The translations under genes were made by a program, and so were the position numbers. From positions 124,001 to 188,000 of the forward strand of contig VXSP01000030.1 of assembly GCA_009837885.1 (NCBI GenBank): 64,000 bases of DNA, given 5' to 3'. The notes beneath the pieces are model-generated. The model saw nothing but the letters and a program-made list of their open reading frames with translations, ran no database searches and was not told the origin of the DNA. Within the stretch, counting starts at the first letter, position 1. Each line of letters opens with the position of its first letter. Origin of the DNA: Holophagales bacterium (GTDB lineage: Bacteria; Acidobacteriota; Thermoanaerobaculia; Multivoradales; Multivoraceae). Positions 35,270 to 44,007 of this stretch are shown here, piece by piece.

Positions 35270-36310
35270 ATGCGAATCCAACTCCTCATGGCCGCAACGA
35301 TCCTGATCGCTCCCGCCGCGGCCGTCGCCCAGGACGACATTCCCCGCACGGCGAGCGGCCGGCCGGACCTCTCGGGCACCTACGACATCGCCACCCGCAC
35401 ACCGATGATGCGCGATCCGAAGTACGGCGACGATCCCTACATGAGCGCGGAGGACGCGCACGGGATCGCAGCCGCGACCGAGGCGGGCAGAGCCCAGGCC
35501 GACATCCCCAGCGACCCGGACCGCAAGGCGCCGCCGGTCGGCGGCGACGGACATCGCAGCAACATCGGCGGCCACAACCCGTTCTGGTTCGACTTCGGGA
35601 CGATCCCGTTCCAGATCGACGGCAAGTACCGCAACTCGATCATCACGGACCCTCCCGACGGCCGGCTGCCGCCCAAGACGGACCGCGGACGGGCGCTCAC
35701 GCCGCGCGGCCTCGGCGCCTACAACCGGAACCCGGGCGGGGCGTGGTGGATCGAGACCGGCGAGGACCTCTACGACGAGCCGGAGGTCCAGACCCTGGGC
35801 ACACGCTGCCTCTACACCGGCGGCCCCACGGTGCCGGTCCGGCCGTCCGCCTACAACAACCTGAAGACGATCACGCAGACCGACACCCACGTGGCGATCC
35901 ACGTGGAGTGGATGCACTGGACCCGGATCGTCCGCCTCGACTCCGAGCACGCGCCGCAGGAGTACCGCTCGTTCGGCGGTGATTCGGTCGGCTGGTGGGA
36001 GGACGACACCCTGGTCGTCGAGACGACGAACTTCCTGCGCGCGCCGCACGTTCCCCACGAAGGGCTGCGCGTCGTCGAGCGGTTTCGCCGCATCGACGCG
36101 GACACGCTGTTCTACGAGTTCACCGTGGAGGACTCCGACTACACCGCGCCGTATACCGGCTCCCTGCCCTGGCCCAGAACAGACAAGCGGCTCTACGAGT
36201 ACGCCTGCCACGAGGGGAACTACTCGATGGGCAACATGCTTCGCGGCGCGCGGCTGCTAGAGAAGGAGGCGCGCGAGGAGCCTCGCGCGCCGCGAAGCAT
36301 CGTCGACTAA
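35270..36310 (+). CDS. Exported protein of the acidobacterial P-D-L-S-G type
   Basis: A 346-residue protein with a clean signal peptide (residues 1-21, ending AVAQ). The mature N-terminus reads IPRTASGRPDLSGTYD, a signature I associate with a large family of uncharacterised acidobacterial and solibacterial exported proteins. Other conserved segments are RCLYTGGPTVP, VAIHVEWMHWTRIVRLD, YRSFGGDSVGWWEDDTLVVETTNF and RRIDADTLFYEFTVEDSD. AGGGGGA precedes the ATG, and the gene follows the PQQ dehydrogenase by 20 bp, suggesting a shared periplasmic process. No enzymatic function is claimed. Confidence 0.8.
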   Translation: MRIQLLMAATILIAPAAAVAQDDIPRTASGRPDLSGTYDIATRTPMMRDPKYGDDPYMSAEDAHGIAAATEAGRAQADIPSDPDRKAPPVGGDGHRSNIGGHNPFWFDFGTIPFQIDGKYRNSIITDPPDGRLPPKTDRGRALTPRGLGAYNRNPGGAWWIETGEDLYDEPEVQTLGTRCLYTGGPTVPVRPSAYNNLKTITQTDTHVAIHVEWMHWTRIVRLDSEHAPQEYRSFGGDSVGWWEDDTLVVETTNFLRAPHVPHEGLRVVERFRRIDADTLFYEFTVEDSDYTAPYTGSLPWPRTDKRLYEYACHEGNYSMGNMLRGARLLEKEAREEPRAPRSIVD

Positions 36311-36326
36311 CGGGGCGCTACGGGTC

Positions 36327-36608
36327 TCAAAGGCCCAACTCCGAATGGGATCCGAGGCGCACGAGTCGAAGCGTCTCGGGATCCGGCTTCTGGTAGATCA
36401 GCACCAAGTCCGGCTTGACGTGGCAGTCCCTATGGTCGCTCCACCTACCGCTCAACGCGTGGTCGTGATGCCGGCGTTCGAGTGCCCGATCACCGGCCAG
36501 GGCCTCCAGGACCGGCACCAGGACGGCATCGAGTGACGTCCGATGTCTGCCGCGAGATTCACGCTTGTAGTCGCGCTTGAACTGGGTGGTCCGCTCAATC
36601 TTCCGCAT
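36327..36608 (-). CDS. YafQ/RelE-family mRNA interferase toxin
   Basis: A 93-residue RelE-superfamily toxin of the YafQ type: MRKIERTTQFKRDYKRESRG start, the HHDHALSGRWSDHRDCHVKPDLVLIYQ core with the catalytic His/Asp cluster, and the C-terminal LVRLGSHSELGL. YafQ cleaves ribosome-bound mRNA. It overlaps the 3' end of the DinJ-like antitoxin gene by 14 bp, the usual dinJ-yafQ order. Confidence 0.93.
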   Translation of the reverse strand: MRKIERTTQFKRDYKRESRGRHRTSLDAVLVPVLEALAGDRALERRHHDHALSGRWSDHRDCHVKPDLVLIYQKPDPETLRLVRLGSHSELGL

Positions 36609-36858
36609 GCAGATCGTCGAGGAGATCCTCGACGCTGGCGAACCGAGGAAGTCCGCCTCGACGGGCTTCCTTCATCGCTTCGATGGTGACGGCGTTGGGT
36701 ACCAGCGGGGCGAACGGCAGCGCCTTCTCGTAAGCGACCTTGGTCAGCAGCAGCCGTACTGCGTCGGAGACGGTCAGACCCATGGCGGCCAGCACCGCGG
36801 CCGCTTCCTCCTTCACGGCCGGGTTGATGCGAGCTTGCACGAGGTGATTCGCCGCCAT
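36595..36858 (-). CDS. DinJ/RelB-family antitoxin
   Basis: An 87-residue ribbon-helix-helix antitoxin partner of the YafQ-like toxin. ANHLVQARINPAVKEEAAAVLAAMGLTVSDAVRLLLTKV (read in parts) is the DinJ N-terminal DNA-binding fold; the C-terminal region with FASVEDLLDDLHAED would wrap the toxin. The ATG at 36856-36858 follows GGGAGGAAG, which decides against the ATG 12 codons upstream. Confidence 0.92.
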   Translation of the reverse strand: MAANHLVQARINPAVKEEAAAVLAAMGLTVSDAVRLLLTKVAYEKALPFAPLVPNAVTIEAMKEARRGGLPRFASVEDLLDDLHAED

Positions 36859-36877
36859 GGAACTTCCTCCCTGGTGA

Positions 36878-36892
36878 ATGACACTATCAGTC
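36878..36892. promoter_or_regulatory. Candidate antitoxin operator
   Basis: TGACACTATCAGTCA has 4-bp inverted arms (TGAC/GTCA) 20 bp upstream of the DinJ-like start, where an autorepressing ribbon-helix-helix antitoxin would bind. Arms are short, so this is tentative. Confidence 0.35.
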
Positions 36893-37053
36893 ACCGGCCG
36901 GCGGCGTTGAGACGCTCAAAGGCGGCGGCTGGCTGATACCCTCCCTCCGGCCCAAACCCCAGACCGGCGCTTCCGAAGCGCCCCTCGACGCTCCGGAAGT
37001 CCCTTCTGGCCAATCAAGTACTCGATCCGTACACCGTCCGCCACGGCGAGGCC

Positions 37054-38424
37054 GTGGCCCCGCCGGCGACCTTCCGGGAGCGGCTGAAGTACCTCGGACC
37101 GAGCCTGATCGTCACCGGCGCCGTGATCGGCTCCGGCGAGCTCGTGCTGACGACCAGCCTGGGCGCGGTCGCCGGCTTCACGCTGCTCTGGTGGATGCTC
37201 CTCTCCTGCTGGTGCAAGTCGCTGATCCAGGCGGAGATGGCCCGCTACACGATCGAGTCCGGCGACACCTACCTGCGGGCGATGAACCGGCTGCCGGGAC
37301 GCATCTGGAGGATCTCCTGGCCGATCTGGTTGGGGCTGATCGCCTACGTTCCCGGAACGATGGGGCTGGGCGGCATCATCGGCGGCGCCGGCCAGTCGAT
37401 GTCCTTCCTCGCCTCGCTGGGGAACATCGAACTCGACGGGGTTCTCTGCACCGGTCTCATCGCCGTCGCCGGTTCGATCATCCTCGGCACCGGCTCCTAC
37501 AAGTGGCTCGAACGCGTGATGCTGCCTCTGGTCATCGCATTCACGTTCTGCACGCTGATCTGCCTGATCGCGATGCAGTTCACCGAGTTCCGGACCACGC
37601 CGGGCGAGATCCTCGGCGGCATGAAGCCGGACATGACCCTGTTCGTCGCCGTCGCGGCCCTCGCGCTTTCGGCCTACGGCTACACCGGCACGACCTCGGG
37701 CGACATCTCGTCCTACACCTACTGGTGCGTCGAAAAGGGCTACCCGAGCTTCCTCGGCGCCGACCGCAACGACCCGAACTGGGAGTCCCACGCTCGCGGC
37801 TGGATGCGGGTGCTCCACACCGACGTCTGGCTGGCCCTGATCATCGTCACCTGCGCCACGATCCCCTACTACATCCTCGGCGCCGGGGTGCTGAACAAGA
37901 TGGGACTGACGCCGGAGGGGAACGACGAGACGATCGGGGCCCTCTCCAACATCTTCACCCAGACCCTGGGGCTCTGGGCGGTGTGGATCTTCGCCATCGG
38001 CGCCTTCTGCATCCTGTTCTCCACCGTGCTTTCAGGAGCCGGCGGCGGCGGCCGCTCGATCCCCGACTACCTGATGGAGATGGGGCTGATCGAGCGCTCC
38101 AACCTGGCACTGCGCAAGAAGATCATCCGCGGCTACCTGGTCTGCCTGCCGCTCGTCGCCTTCGGGATCTACTACTACGTCACCGACTTCGTCATCCTGA
38201 TCATGGTCGGCGGCCTGACCTCGGCGATCTTCCTTCCGATTCAGGCCGGCGCCACGCTGTGGCTGCAGCGGACGCGGATGGACCCGCGGATCCGGCCCCG
38301 GCGCTTGACCTACGTCGGCATCTGGATCGTGTTCGCGTTCGAGGCCGCGATGGCGCTCCTGGTCATCCGCTACGTCGTGCTGGCCGACCAGTTCGACTGG
38401 CTGTTCGGCTACCTGTTCGGCTAA
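37054..38424 (+). CDS. Nramp-like divalent metal transporter
   Basis: A 456-residue protein with 10-11 hydrophobic helices. The first helix reads GPSLIVTGAVIGSGELVLTT: the canonical Nramp D-P-G-N is replaced by G-S-G-E, as in a subgroup of Nramp-related proteins with altered metal preference. Helix 6 has the unwound segment AYGYTGTTSGDISSY in place of the classic M-P-H. Substrate could be Mn, Mg or Al-type ions or another solute; the change of both metal motifs argues against a classical Mn/Fe symporter. GTG start. A longer soluble loop (EKGYPSFLGADRNDPNWES) connects two helices. It is divergent from the dinJ-yafQ pair over 195 bp. Confidence 0.83.
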   Translation: MAPPATFRERLKYLGPSLIVTGAVIGSGELVLTTSLGAVAGFTLLWWMLLSCWCKSLIQAEMARYTIESGDTYLRAMNRLPGRIWRISWPIWLGLIAYVPGTMGLGGIIGGAGQSMSFLASLGNIELDGVLCTGLIAVAGSIILGTGSYKWLERVMLPLVIAFTFCTLICLIAMQFTEFRTTPGEILGGMKPDMTLFVAVAALALSAYGYTGTTSGDISSYTYWCVEKGYPSFLGADRNDPNWESHARGWMRVLHTDVWLALIIVTCATIPYYILGAGVLNKMGLTPEGNDETIGALSNIFTQTLGLWAVWIFAIGAFCILFSTVLSGAGGGGRSIPDYLMEMGLIERSNLALRKKIIRGYLVCLPLVAFGIYYYVTDFVILIMVGGLTSAIFLPIQAGATLWLQRTRMDPRIRPRRLTYVGIWIVFAFEAAMALLVIRYVVLADQFDWLFGYLFG

Positions 38425-38437
38425 GGAAACCAAGGCG

Positions 38438-38485
38438 TCGGTGCGCCGGCCCTCTGGCCGGCATCCGGCGCAAAGCGCCGGCTCC
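38438..38485 (-). repeat. Dispersed GC-palindromic repeat, copy F
   Basis: On the minus strand: GAGCCGGCGCTTTGCGCCGG, then ATGCCGGCCAGAGGGCCGGC and GCACC. Same layout as copy B, but in opposite orientation, between the Nramp-like and DUF3500 genes. Confidence 0.7.
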
Positions 38486-38509
38486 GTCAGGCGCTACCAT
38501 GCGAGCATC

Positions 38510-39694
38510 ATGACTCGCCATGTCCTCATAGGCACCCTCGCCCTGCTAACAGCTTCCACCGCCCTCGCCCAACGCCCAGGCGACCGCGCCGACCGGATGC
38601 GCGAACGCAGCCGCCAGATCGACGCCAGGCTCGCCGACGACCCCTACGTCGGCATCCACGCCAGCTCCGGCATCGAGCGCGGCCTGTACACGATCGAGTC
38701 GACCGGCGTGTCGACCGAGCCGGTCCGCAAGGCCGCGGAGAAGTTCCTCGCCGCGCTCACCGACGAGCAGCGCGCGAAGACCATGTTCCCGGTCGACGAC
38801 GACGAGTGGCGCAAGTGGATGAACCAGCACTTCTACGTCCGCCAGGGCGTCGGCTTCGACGAGATGGACGAAACGCAGCGCGAAGCGGCCTTCGGCCTGA
38901 TGCGAGCCTCGCTCAGCGCGGACGGACTCAAGCTGAGCCGCGACATCATGAACCTCAACCGGACGCTGGGCGAACTGAATGACAACAATTTCGCCGAGTA
39001 CAACGAGTGGCTGTACTGGATCACCGTGATGGGCAAGCCCTCCGCCGATCAGCCCTGGGGCTGGCAGGTCGACGGCCACCACCTGATCATCAACTACTTC
39101 GTGCTCGGCGATCAGGTCGTGATGACGCCGCTGTTCGTCGGTTCGGAACCGGTCATCGCCGAGTCCGGAAAGTACAAGGGCACGGCGATCATGCAGCGGG
39201 AGCAGGACCAGGGTCTGGCCCTGATCCGCTCGCTTCCCGCGAAGCAGCAGGTGAGAGCGATCATCGAGGCGTCGAAGGACGGCAACAACAACCTCGGAGA
39301 GGCGTTCAGCGACAACATCGTCCTCGACTACGCCGGCATCCCGGCCTCCGAGCTGTCACCGCACGGCCGGGCGCAACTGCTCGACCTGATCGGTCTCTAC
39401 GTCCACAACATGCGAGAAGGCCACGCCAGGGTACGGATGGCGGAGGTTGAAGCCCACCTGGACGAGACCCACTTCGCCTGGATCGGCGGCACGGACGAGG
39501 ACGCCGTCTTCTACTACCGCATCCACAGCCCGGTCATCCTGATCGAGTTCGACCACCAGCGGCCTGTTGGCATCCGTCATCTCGTCGAGAGCCGCGCGCC
39601 CATCCGGCAGCACATCCATGCCGTCGTGCGGACGCCGAACGGCAACGACTACGGCAAGGACCTGCTGCGTCGGCACTACGAGCGGGACCACTAA
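38510..39694 (+). CDS. Exported DUF3500 family protein
   Basis: A 394-residue protein with a signal peptide (MTRHVLIGTLALLTASTALA). The family segments are KFLAALTDEQRAKTMFPVDD, EWRKWMN, WGWQVDGHHLIINYFV, MTPLFVGSEPV and DETHFAWIGG followed by V-F-Y-Y-R-I-H-S-P-V-I-L-I-E-F-D-H-Q, matching DUF3500 as I know it, which is uncharacterised. Many His and Asp residues in the C-terminal half (GHHL, HFAW, FDHQ, RQHIH) suggest a metal site, but that is inference. The ATG at 38510 is the start that begins the signal peptide; the upstream frame is repeat sequence. Confidence 0.85.
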   Translation: MTRHVLIGTLALLTASTALAQRPGDRADRMRERSRQIDARLADDPYVGIHASSGIERGLYTIESTGVSTEPVRKAAEKFLAALTDEQRAKTMFPVDDDEWRKWMNQHFYVRQGVGFDEMDETQREAAFGLMRASLSADGLKLSRDIMNLNRTLGELNDNNFAEYNEWLYWITVMGKPSADQPWGWQVDGHHLIINYFVLGDQVVMTPLFVGSEPVIAESGKYKGTAIMQREQDQGLALIRSLPAKQQVRAIIEASKDGNNNLGEAFSDNIVLDYAGIPASELSPHGRAQLLDLIGLYVHNMREGHARVRMAEVEAHLDETHFAWIGGTDEDAVFYYRIHSPVILIEFDHQRPVGIRHLVESRAPIRQHIHAVVRTPNGNDYGKDLLRRHYERDH

Positions 39695-39699
39695 GAAGG

Positions 39700-39765
39700 T
39701 CGCCGCTTCGCGGCGCGTTTCATGGCCACCTACGGCGGCAGCGGGCCGAGGACCCACGTACCCAG
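39700..39765 (+). repeat. Dispersed GC-palindromic repeat, copy G (diverged)
   Basis: Begins TCGCCGCTTCGCGGCGCG, has a degraded middle (ACCTACGGCGGCAGC) and ends GACCCACGTACCCAGCG, so the second palindrome has decayed. Located between DUF3500 and the Phd/VapC pair. Confidence 0.55.
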
Positions 39766-39809
39766 CGTCTACCGCTTCGCTGCGGCAATGTGCTACCGTG
39801 TGCGTCATC

Positions 39810-40103
39810 ATGGCTGGAACCGATGTCGGGACGTCGCAAGTGGGTATCCGGGCGCTACGTCAGAATCTCAGCGTCTACCTTCGGCGCATCCATCGCGGCG
39901 AACGGTTCGAGGTGACCGATCGTGGCAGGCCCGTCGCCCTGCTCATACCGCTCGGGGGAGACCTTTCTCCTGTGGAGCGACTCGTGGCTCAAGGGCGAGC
40001 GGCGATGGCGGCGGGGAACGTGCTCGATCTTCCGCCGCCAGCCGGCGAGCCGTCGACGGCGGCGAGCGATGCCCTCATCGCGGACCGCGACGATCGGCTG
40101 TAA
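39810..40103 (+). CDS. Phd/YefM-family antitoxin (second)
   Basis: A 97-residue antitoxin: VGIRALRQNLSVYLRRIHRG and ERFEVTDRGRPVALLIPL form the Phd-type DNA-binding fold. The C-terminal half is Ala/Pro/Asp-rich and would bind the PIN toxin six bases downstream. ATG at 39810 is chosen because the fold begins shortly after it; GTG codons downstream are possible. This module differs from the one at 14298 in antitoxin tail and PIN subgroup. Confidence 0.87.
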   Translation: MAGTDVGTSQVGIRALRQNLSVYLRRIHRGERFEVTDRGRPVALLIPLGGDLSPVERLVAQGRAAMAAGNVLDLPPPAGEPSTAASDALIADRDDRL

Positions 40104-40109
40104 CCCGCG

Positions 40110-40499
40110 GTGATCTACCTCGACTCCTCAGCCATCATCAAGCTCGTCGTCGCCGAACCGGACTCGAACGCACTCCGCGCCTATCTGGCCGAGCACGAGG
40201 GCCATGTGTCGAGCGGCCTCGCGCGGGTGGAGGTCTTTCGAGCCCTGCGCCGGACGAACGACAGACCAGCCGTACTGCGCTATGCCGACCAGGTACTCGA
40301 GAGGATCGTGCTGGTCGCCGTGGACGGACCGGTCATTGCCAGCGCGGCATCCCTGGACCCACCGCTACTGCGCAGCCTGGACGCCATTCACCTCGCCACG
40401 GCACTTTCCCTGGAAGAACTCGACGCTCTGGTGACCTACGACCGCCGGCTCAGTGCCGCCGCCAAGGAAGCAGGGTTGGTCGTCGCGTCGCCGGATTGA
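40110..40499 (+). CDS. VapC-like PIN-domain toxin
   Basis: A 129-residue PIN nuclease: IYLDSSAIIKLVVAEPDS start (first Asp), SSGLARVEVFRALRR (Glu), RSLDAIHLATAL (the D-A-I-H-L-A-T-A signature with the third acidic residue) and VTYDRRLSAAAKEAGL. It starts GTG. The preceding Phd-type gene is its antitoxin. Predicted to cleave RNA, with tRNA or rRNA targets known for VapC relatives. Confidence 0.92.
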   Translation: MIYLDSSAIIKLVVAEPDSNALRAYLAEHEGHVSSGLARVEVFRALRRTNDRPAVLRYADQVLERIVLVAVDGPVIASAASLDPPLLRSLDAIHLATALSLEELDALVTYDRRLSAAAKEAGLVVASPD

Positions 40500-40578
40500 C
40501 TGGGCTAGGAGGCAGGCATGCGCCTTGGCCAGGCGCTCCCGGCGGGCGCCTTCACCCGCACGCCCCGTACCGACCAGA

Positions 40579-41007
40579 TCAGCCTTCCTGGTTCGCCTGC
40601 TCCTCGTCGGCGCATAGCGCGCACGAGGCGGCGTAGCAAAGGCGGGCGCTCAGCACCATGGCGCCTGCGATCGTCAGGCTGCCGGCGGACGATGTCACCG
40701 TTTCGGGCAGCGGCTCGAGCCAACCCGCCAGGGAGGCCGCCCAAAGCGCAGCTCCTCCGGTAAAGGTGAGGATCACGGGAGCGTTCCTGCGGGCCGGGCC
40801 CAGGAGGAGCATCGCCGAGCCGAGAAGAACGGTCACGGCCCACGCGGCCCGTTCGACGCCTTCGGACAGCGCGAGCGCCGGCGCCGTCACGACCAGCACC
40901 GGCGTGAGTGCGCAGTGCAGGGCACACAAGGCCGCGGCGCACGCCGCGAACCGTGAGCCCGAAGTCAGATACGAGATCGACTGAGCGGTTGCGAGAGAGT
41001 TCTTCAT
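40579..41007 (-). CDS. MerC-domain membrane protein
   Basis: A 142-residue protein with four hydrophobic helices. Helix 1 contains A-A-L-C-A-L-H-C-A-L, the Cys-x-x-His-Cys signature of MerC-type mercury/cation uptake proteins; further cysteines lie near the C-terminus (LCYAASCALCADEE). No other mer genes are near, so a housekeeping heavy-metal or unknown transport role is more likely than mercury resistance. GGAG overlapping the stop region of the upstream propeller/PHP gene suggests translational coupling (4-bp gap). Confidence 0.8.
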   Translation of the reverse strand: MKNSLATAQSISYLTSGSRFAACAAALCALHCALTPVLVVTAPALALSEGVERAAWAVTVLLGSAMLLLGPARRNAPVILTFTGGAALWAASLAGWLEPLPETVTSSAGSLTIAGAMVLSARLCYAASCALCADEEQANQEG

Positions 41008-41011
41008 TCTG

Positions 41012-43876
41012 CTACTCCACCGTCACCCAGATCGGCGACGACCAGGCCATGTTGCCGTCGACCTGGATCACCCGCACATAGTAGAGGTGCTCGCCGGGTT
41101 CGACGTCGGCGTCGACGAACTCGAGGCTGACGTCCGCCTCCAGGTTCTGGCGATTGTAGAGGAACGTCTGATCCCGGATGATGTCGATCTGGCGGATGGG
41201 CGTCGTGCCGACGACTCGCACGCTGAGCCGGAAGTCGCCGTCCGCGGTCAGGATGTCGCCCTGGAGGTACTCCCTGCCTCCGGTCCGCAGCCGGTAGTCG
41301 AGGATGATGTTGTCCGTCGCGCCGTAGCTGTGGCGCTTCTTCATCGCCTCGAGCATCCCTTCGCGCGTGAACTCCTCGGCGATCGTGGCGGCATAGGAGA
41401 TGTGGGTCGAGAGGTGGTCCGACGCGGCCTGGACGCCCAGCTTGTAGCCCTTGGCCCAGGCGTTCCAGACGTAGCCCTCCGGCCGGAAGCCGCCCGGGGC
41501 CGAGCGCCGGTTGCCGGTGCGGGCGGCGCGCGGGGCGCCCTCGTACTCGTTCGACACTCGGTCGCCCTGGTAGATCTCGACGAGGGGTTCGACATCGGGG
41601 TCGTTGTCGCGCCAGTCGGTCCCCATGCTCGAGGCCGACGTGTGGGAAATGGCGATGCCGTCGTGCTCCTTCAGGTAGTCGTAGAGCCTCGCCGCGCCCT
41701 CCTCGTGGGTCCGCTCGGCCTCCGTGACCGGCAGGGTCGGCTTGCCGCGCTCCGCGAACAGGATGTTCCGGTGCCCGTCGGGGAAGGAGATGCTCCGCTC
41801 GTAACCGTAGAAGGGCTGGAAGCGGCCGGAGACCGAGAAGACGTCGACCGTCTGGTGCAGGAGCCAGTTGATGTACTCGATGTCCGGGCCTCCCAGGAAG
41901 TTGTGCTCGCTGGCCAGCAGGAAGTCGAGCGAGGCGACATCCATCGCGTAGCGGTAGGTCTGGATCAGCGAGCCGTCGTTGTTGCCGTCCATCGAGATCT
42001 CGGTATGGCGGTGGGTGTCGCCGCGGTAGATGCGGTACGTCCTGCCCTCCGACTCGATCTCGTAGTTGCGGATTCGCTCCAGGTCCTCCGCCTCGTTCTC
42101 GTGGATCACGTAGGCCGGCACCTCGTCGACGACCAGGGCCACCAGCTTCGGCGGCACGACCTTCGTCATCAGGCGCGGCAGCTTCGCGGCGTAGACGTCG
42201 GCGTGCTCGAACAGGAAGCCCGAGTAGTCCCGGTTGTCCGTCGGCCAGGCGGCCCAGACGTTGCCCTCGCCGTCGGCGGCCAGACCCCAGCGGGCATCCT
42301 GCCGGAAGCGCGTCATCGGGATGTGCTGCGGCCGGAGCCAGCGGTCTCCCTGGAGCGTCGTGCTCCAGACCTCCCAGGAAGCCCGGTGGGCCGGGGACTC
42401 GCTCAGGATGTCGGCCTGACGGGTCGTCCGGTGCCGGAAATGGAGCCAGATGCGTCCGTCGGCGTCCGGGAAGAGCACCGGGAAGTCGTTGTAGCCCTGG
42501 AGTTCTTCGGGCAACGCCTCGTTGATGTCGGCGGCCGGCGACCGCCACTCCCAGCCGTCGTGGATCGCGACATTCATCGTGCGCCACTCGTAGAGCCGCG
42601 TACCCTCCCGGTTGAGCACCCAGCCGGTGTCCTTTCCCCAGTTCACGCCGCTCTCGTTCCACGCCGCCCAGACCCGGTCCTGCCCGTCGACGGCGAGGCT
42701 GATGTGCGCCTCGTACTTGGCCGTCGAGGCGACCGCCATCTCCTCGCCCCACTCGCCGCCCGCGTGGCGGCGGACCAGCACGTCGTAGTTGCCGGCATCG
42801 TAGGTGTCCCAGCCGACGTAGACGCCGCCCTTGGAGTCGGCGACGATCACCGGTTCCCAGTCGTTCACCGGCGACGACGAGACCTGCTCCGCCTCGGACC
42901 AGCGTTCGCCGTCGTAGCGGCGGGCGAAGACGTCGGCGGCGCCGTCGCGGAAGCCCTGCCAGACCACCCAGAGATTGCCTTCGGCGTCCGTCGCCAGGTT
43001 GTGGAACACATCCGGCTGCGGCGCTTCGGTCAACCGTTCCGCCGGCGACCAGGCATCGCCGTCCAGGACGCGGGCGTAGAGATCCCAGTTGCCGTCCACC
43101 TGGGCCGAGTAGACGACCCAGGGGCGGCCTTCCCCGTCGCGGCCCATCTTCACCAGATAGTGATCGCCGGGCTGCTCCGTCAGGGTCTGAACCTCTCCCC
43201 AGCCCTGTCCGTCGAACCGCCGCGCCAACACCTCGTTCGCGTTGTCGCGGTAACCGAGCCAGGCGGCCCAGACCTCGTCGCCGTCGCTGCCGAGGATCGT
43301 CGCGAAGTCGTTCTGGTAGTCGTCGGAGGTCAGCCGCTCGACCCCGGGCACGCGTTCGACCGTCACGTCGCCGCCCAGGAACCGCAGCCGCCGCCCGACC
43401 GAGACATCCGCGAGCCGGACCTCGAACTCGCCGTTGGCGGTGGCGAACATCAGGCGCGTGCCGCCGTTGCCCCGCACGTCGACGACCAGTCCGGGCGATC
43501 GGACGTACTCGACCGGACCGACCGTCTGCGTATCGTGGATGGCGCGGGGGGTGAAGTTCGGCCCCTTGTAGCTGGCGACCTTCCAGGTGTTGCCGGACAC
43601 CTCGTCGCCGGCAACGGCCTCCTGGTTCGGCGGCCGGGCTTCCTGAGCCGCCCGGGGACGCCAATTCCGCACTCCGAGGAGTTCTCCGCTCGAAACCTCG
43701 ACGGAGCCGTCCCAGTCGCGGGCCGCGGCGTCGTTCACGCCGAGGCGGACGAGGAGGGAAACCACGTCGTCGCCAGCGAGGACGCCGGCTTCCTGCGCCG
43801 GGGCGGGCGGACACAGGGCGAACAGGGCGGCTGCCGCGACGGCAGCCGAAGCGAAGGCGACCTTGTTGTTAGGCAC
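41012..43876 (-). CDS. Large exported beta-propeller protein with C-terminal PHP/DUF3604-like domain
   Basis: A 954-residue exported protein (signal in residues 6-27). Residues about 175-560 contain repeated blades with W-A-A-W, W-V-V-Y, W-V-V-W, Y-V-G-W motifs, each a strand ending with an Asp-rich turn (DGEGRPWVV, DAEGNLWVV, DSKGGVYVG, DGQDRVWAA). The C-terminal part has YRGDTH622-R-H624-TEISMDG, LASEH658NF and GIAISHTSA, the metal-binding histidines of a PHP-like phosphoesterase/DUF3604 domain, followed by a beta-sandwich. The PHP-like site indicates hydrolase activity; the propeller may bind its polymer substrate. GTG start. Divergent from the second PQQ dehydrogenase. Confidence 0.8.
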   Translation of the reverse strand: MPNNKVAFASAAVAAAALFALCPPAPAQEAGVLAGDDVVSLLVRLGVNDAAARDWDGSVEVSSGELLGVRNWRPRAAQEARPPNQEAVAGDEVSGNTWKVASYKGPNFTPRAIHDTQTVGPVEYVRSPGLVVDVRGNGGTRLMFATANGEFEVRLADVSVGRRLRFLGGDVTVERVPGVERLTSDDYQNDFATILGSDGDEVWAAWLGYRDNANEVLARRFDGQGWGEVQTLTEQPGDHYLVKMGRDGEGRPWVVYSAQVDGNWDLYARVLDGDAWSPAERLTEAPQPDVFHNLATDAEGNLWVVWQGFRDGAADVFARRYDGERWSEAEQVSSSPVNDWEPVIVADSKGGVYVGWDTYDAGNYDVLVRRHAGGEWGEEMAVASTAKYEAHISLAVDGQDRVWAAWNESGVNWGKDTGWVLNREGTRLYEWRTMNVAIHDGWEWRSPAADINEALPEELQGYNDFPVLFPDADGRIWLHFRHRTTRQADILSESPAHRASWEVWSTTLQGDRWLRPQHIPMTRFRQDARWGLAADGEGNVWAAWPTDNRDYSGFLFEHADVYAAKLPRLMTKVVPPKLVALVVDEVPAYVIHENEAEDLERIRNYEIESEGRTYRIYRGDTHRHTEISMDGNNDGSLIQTYRYAMDVASLDFLLASEHNFLGGPDIEYINWLLHQTVDVFSVSGRFQPFYGYERSISFPDGHRNILFAERGKPTLPVTEAERTHEEGAARLYDYLKEHDGIAISHTSASSMGTDWRDNDPDVEPLVEIYQGDRVSNEYEGAPRAARTGNRRSAPGGFRPEGYVWNAWAKGYKLGVQAASDHLSTHISYAATIAEEFTREGMLEAMKKRHSYGATDNIILDYRLRTGGREYLQGDILTADGDFRLSVRVVGTTPIRQIDIIRDQTFLYNRQNLEADVSLEFVDADVEPGEHLYYVRVIQVDGNMAWSSPIWVTVE

Positions 43877-43903
43877 TGCCGGCTAGCTTAGCCGCCGCGA
43901 CTC

Positions 43904-43964
43904 GCGCTCGCCGCTTCGCGGCATCGCGCCTGGTGCCGGCAGGGACGCCGGCGCACCCAGTGGG
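43904..43964 (+). repeat. Dispersed GC-palindromic repeat, copy H
   Basis: GCTCGCCGCTTCGCGGCATC, then TGGTGCCGGCAGGGACGCCG and GCGCACCCAGTGGG. Almost the same as copy E and in the same position relative to a PQQ-dehydrogenase gene. Confidence 0.75.
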
Positions 43965-44007
43965 CAATACTCTACGGCTCCACTCAGACAGGAATGAGGT
44001 GTTCTCG

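Noticed and set aside
40579..41007. Mercury-resistance operon.
   Set aside because: Only a MerC-like protein is present; no merA, merR, merT or merP.
41087..43891. A 934-codon open frame antisense to the propeller/PHP gene.
   Set aside because: Low-complexity Val/Asp/Arg composition and no motif; the minus-strand protein has clear domains.
22168..43964. CRISPR array from the repeated palindromes.
   Set aside because: The copies are kilobases apart, in both orientations, with variable length and no regular spacers; no cas genes are present.
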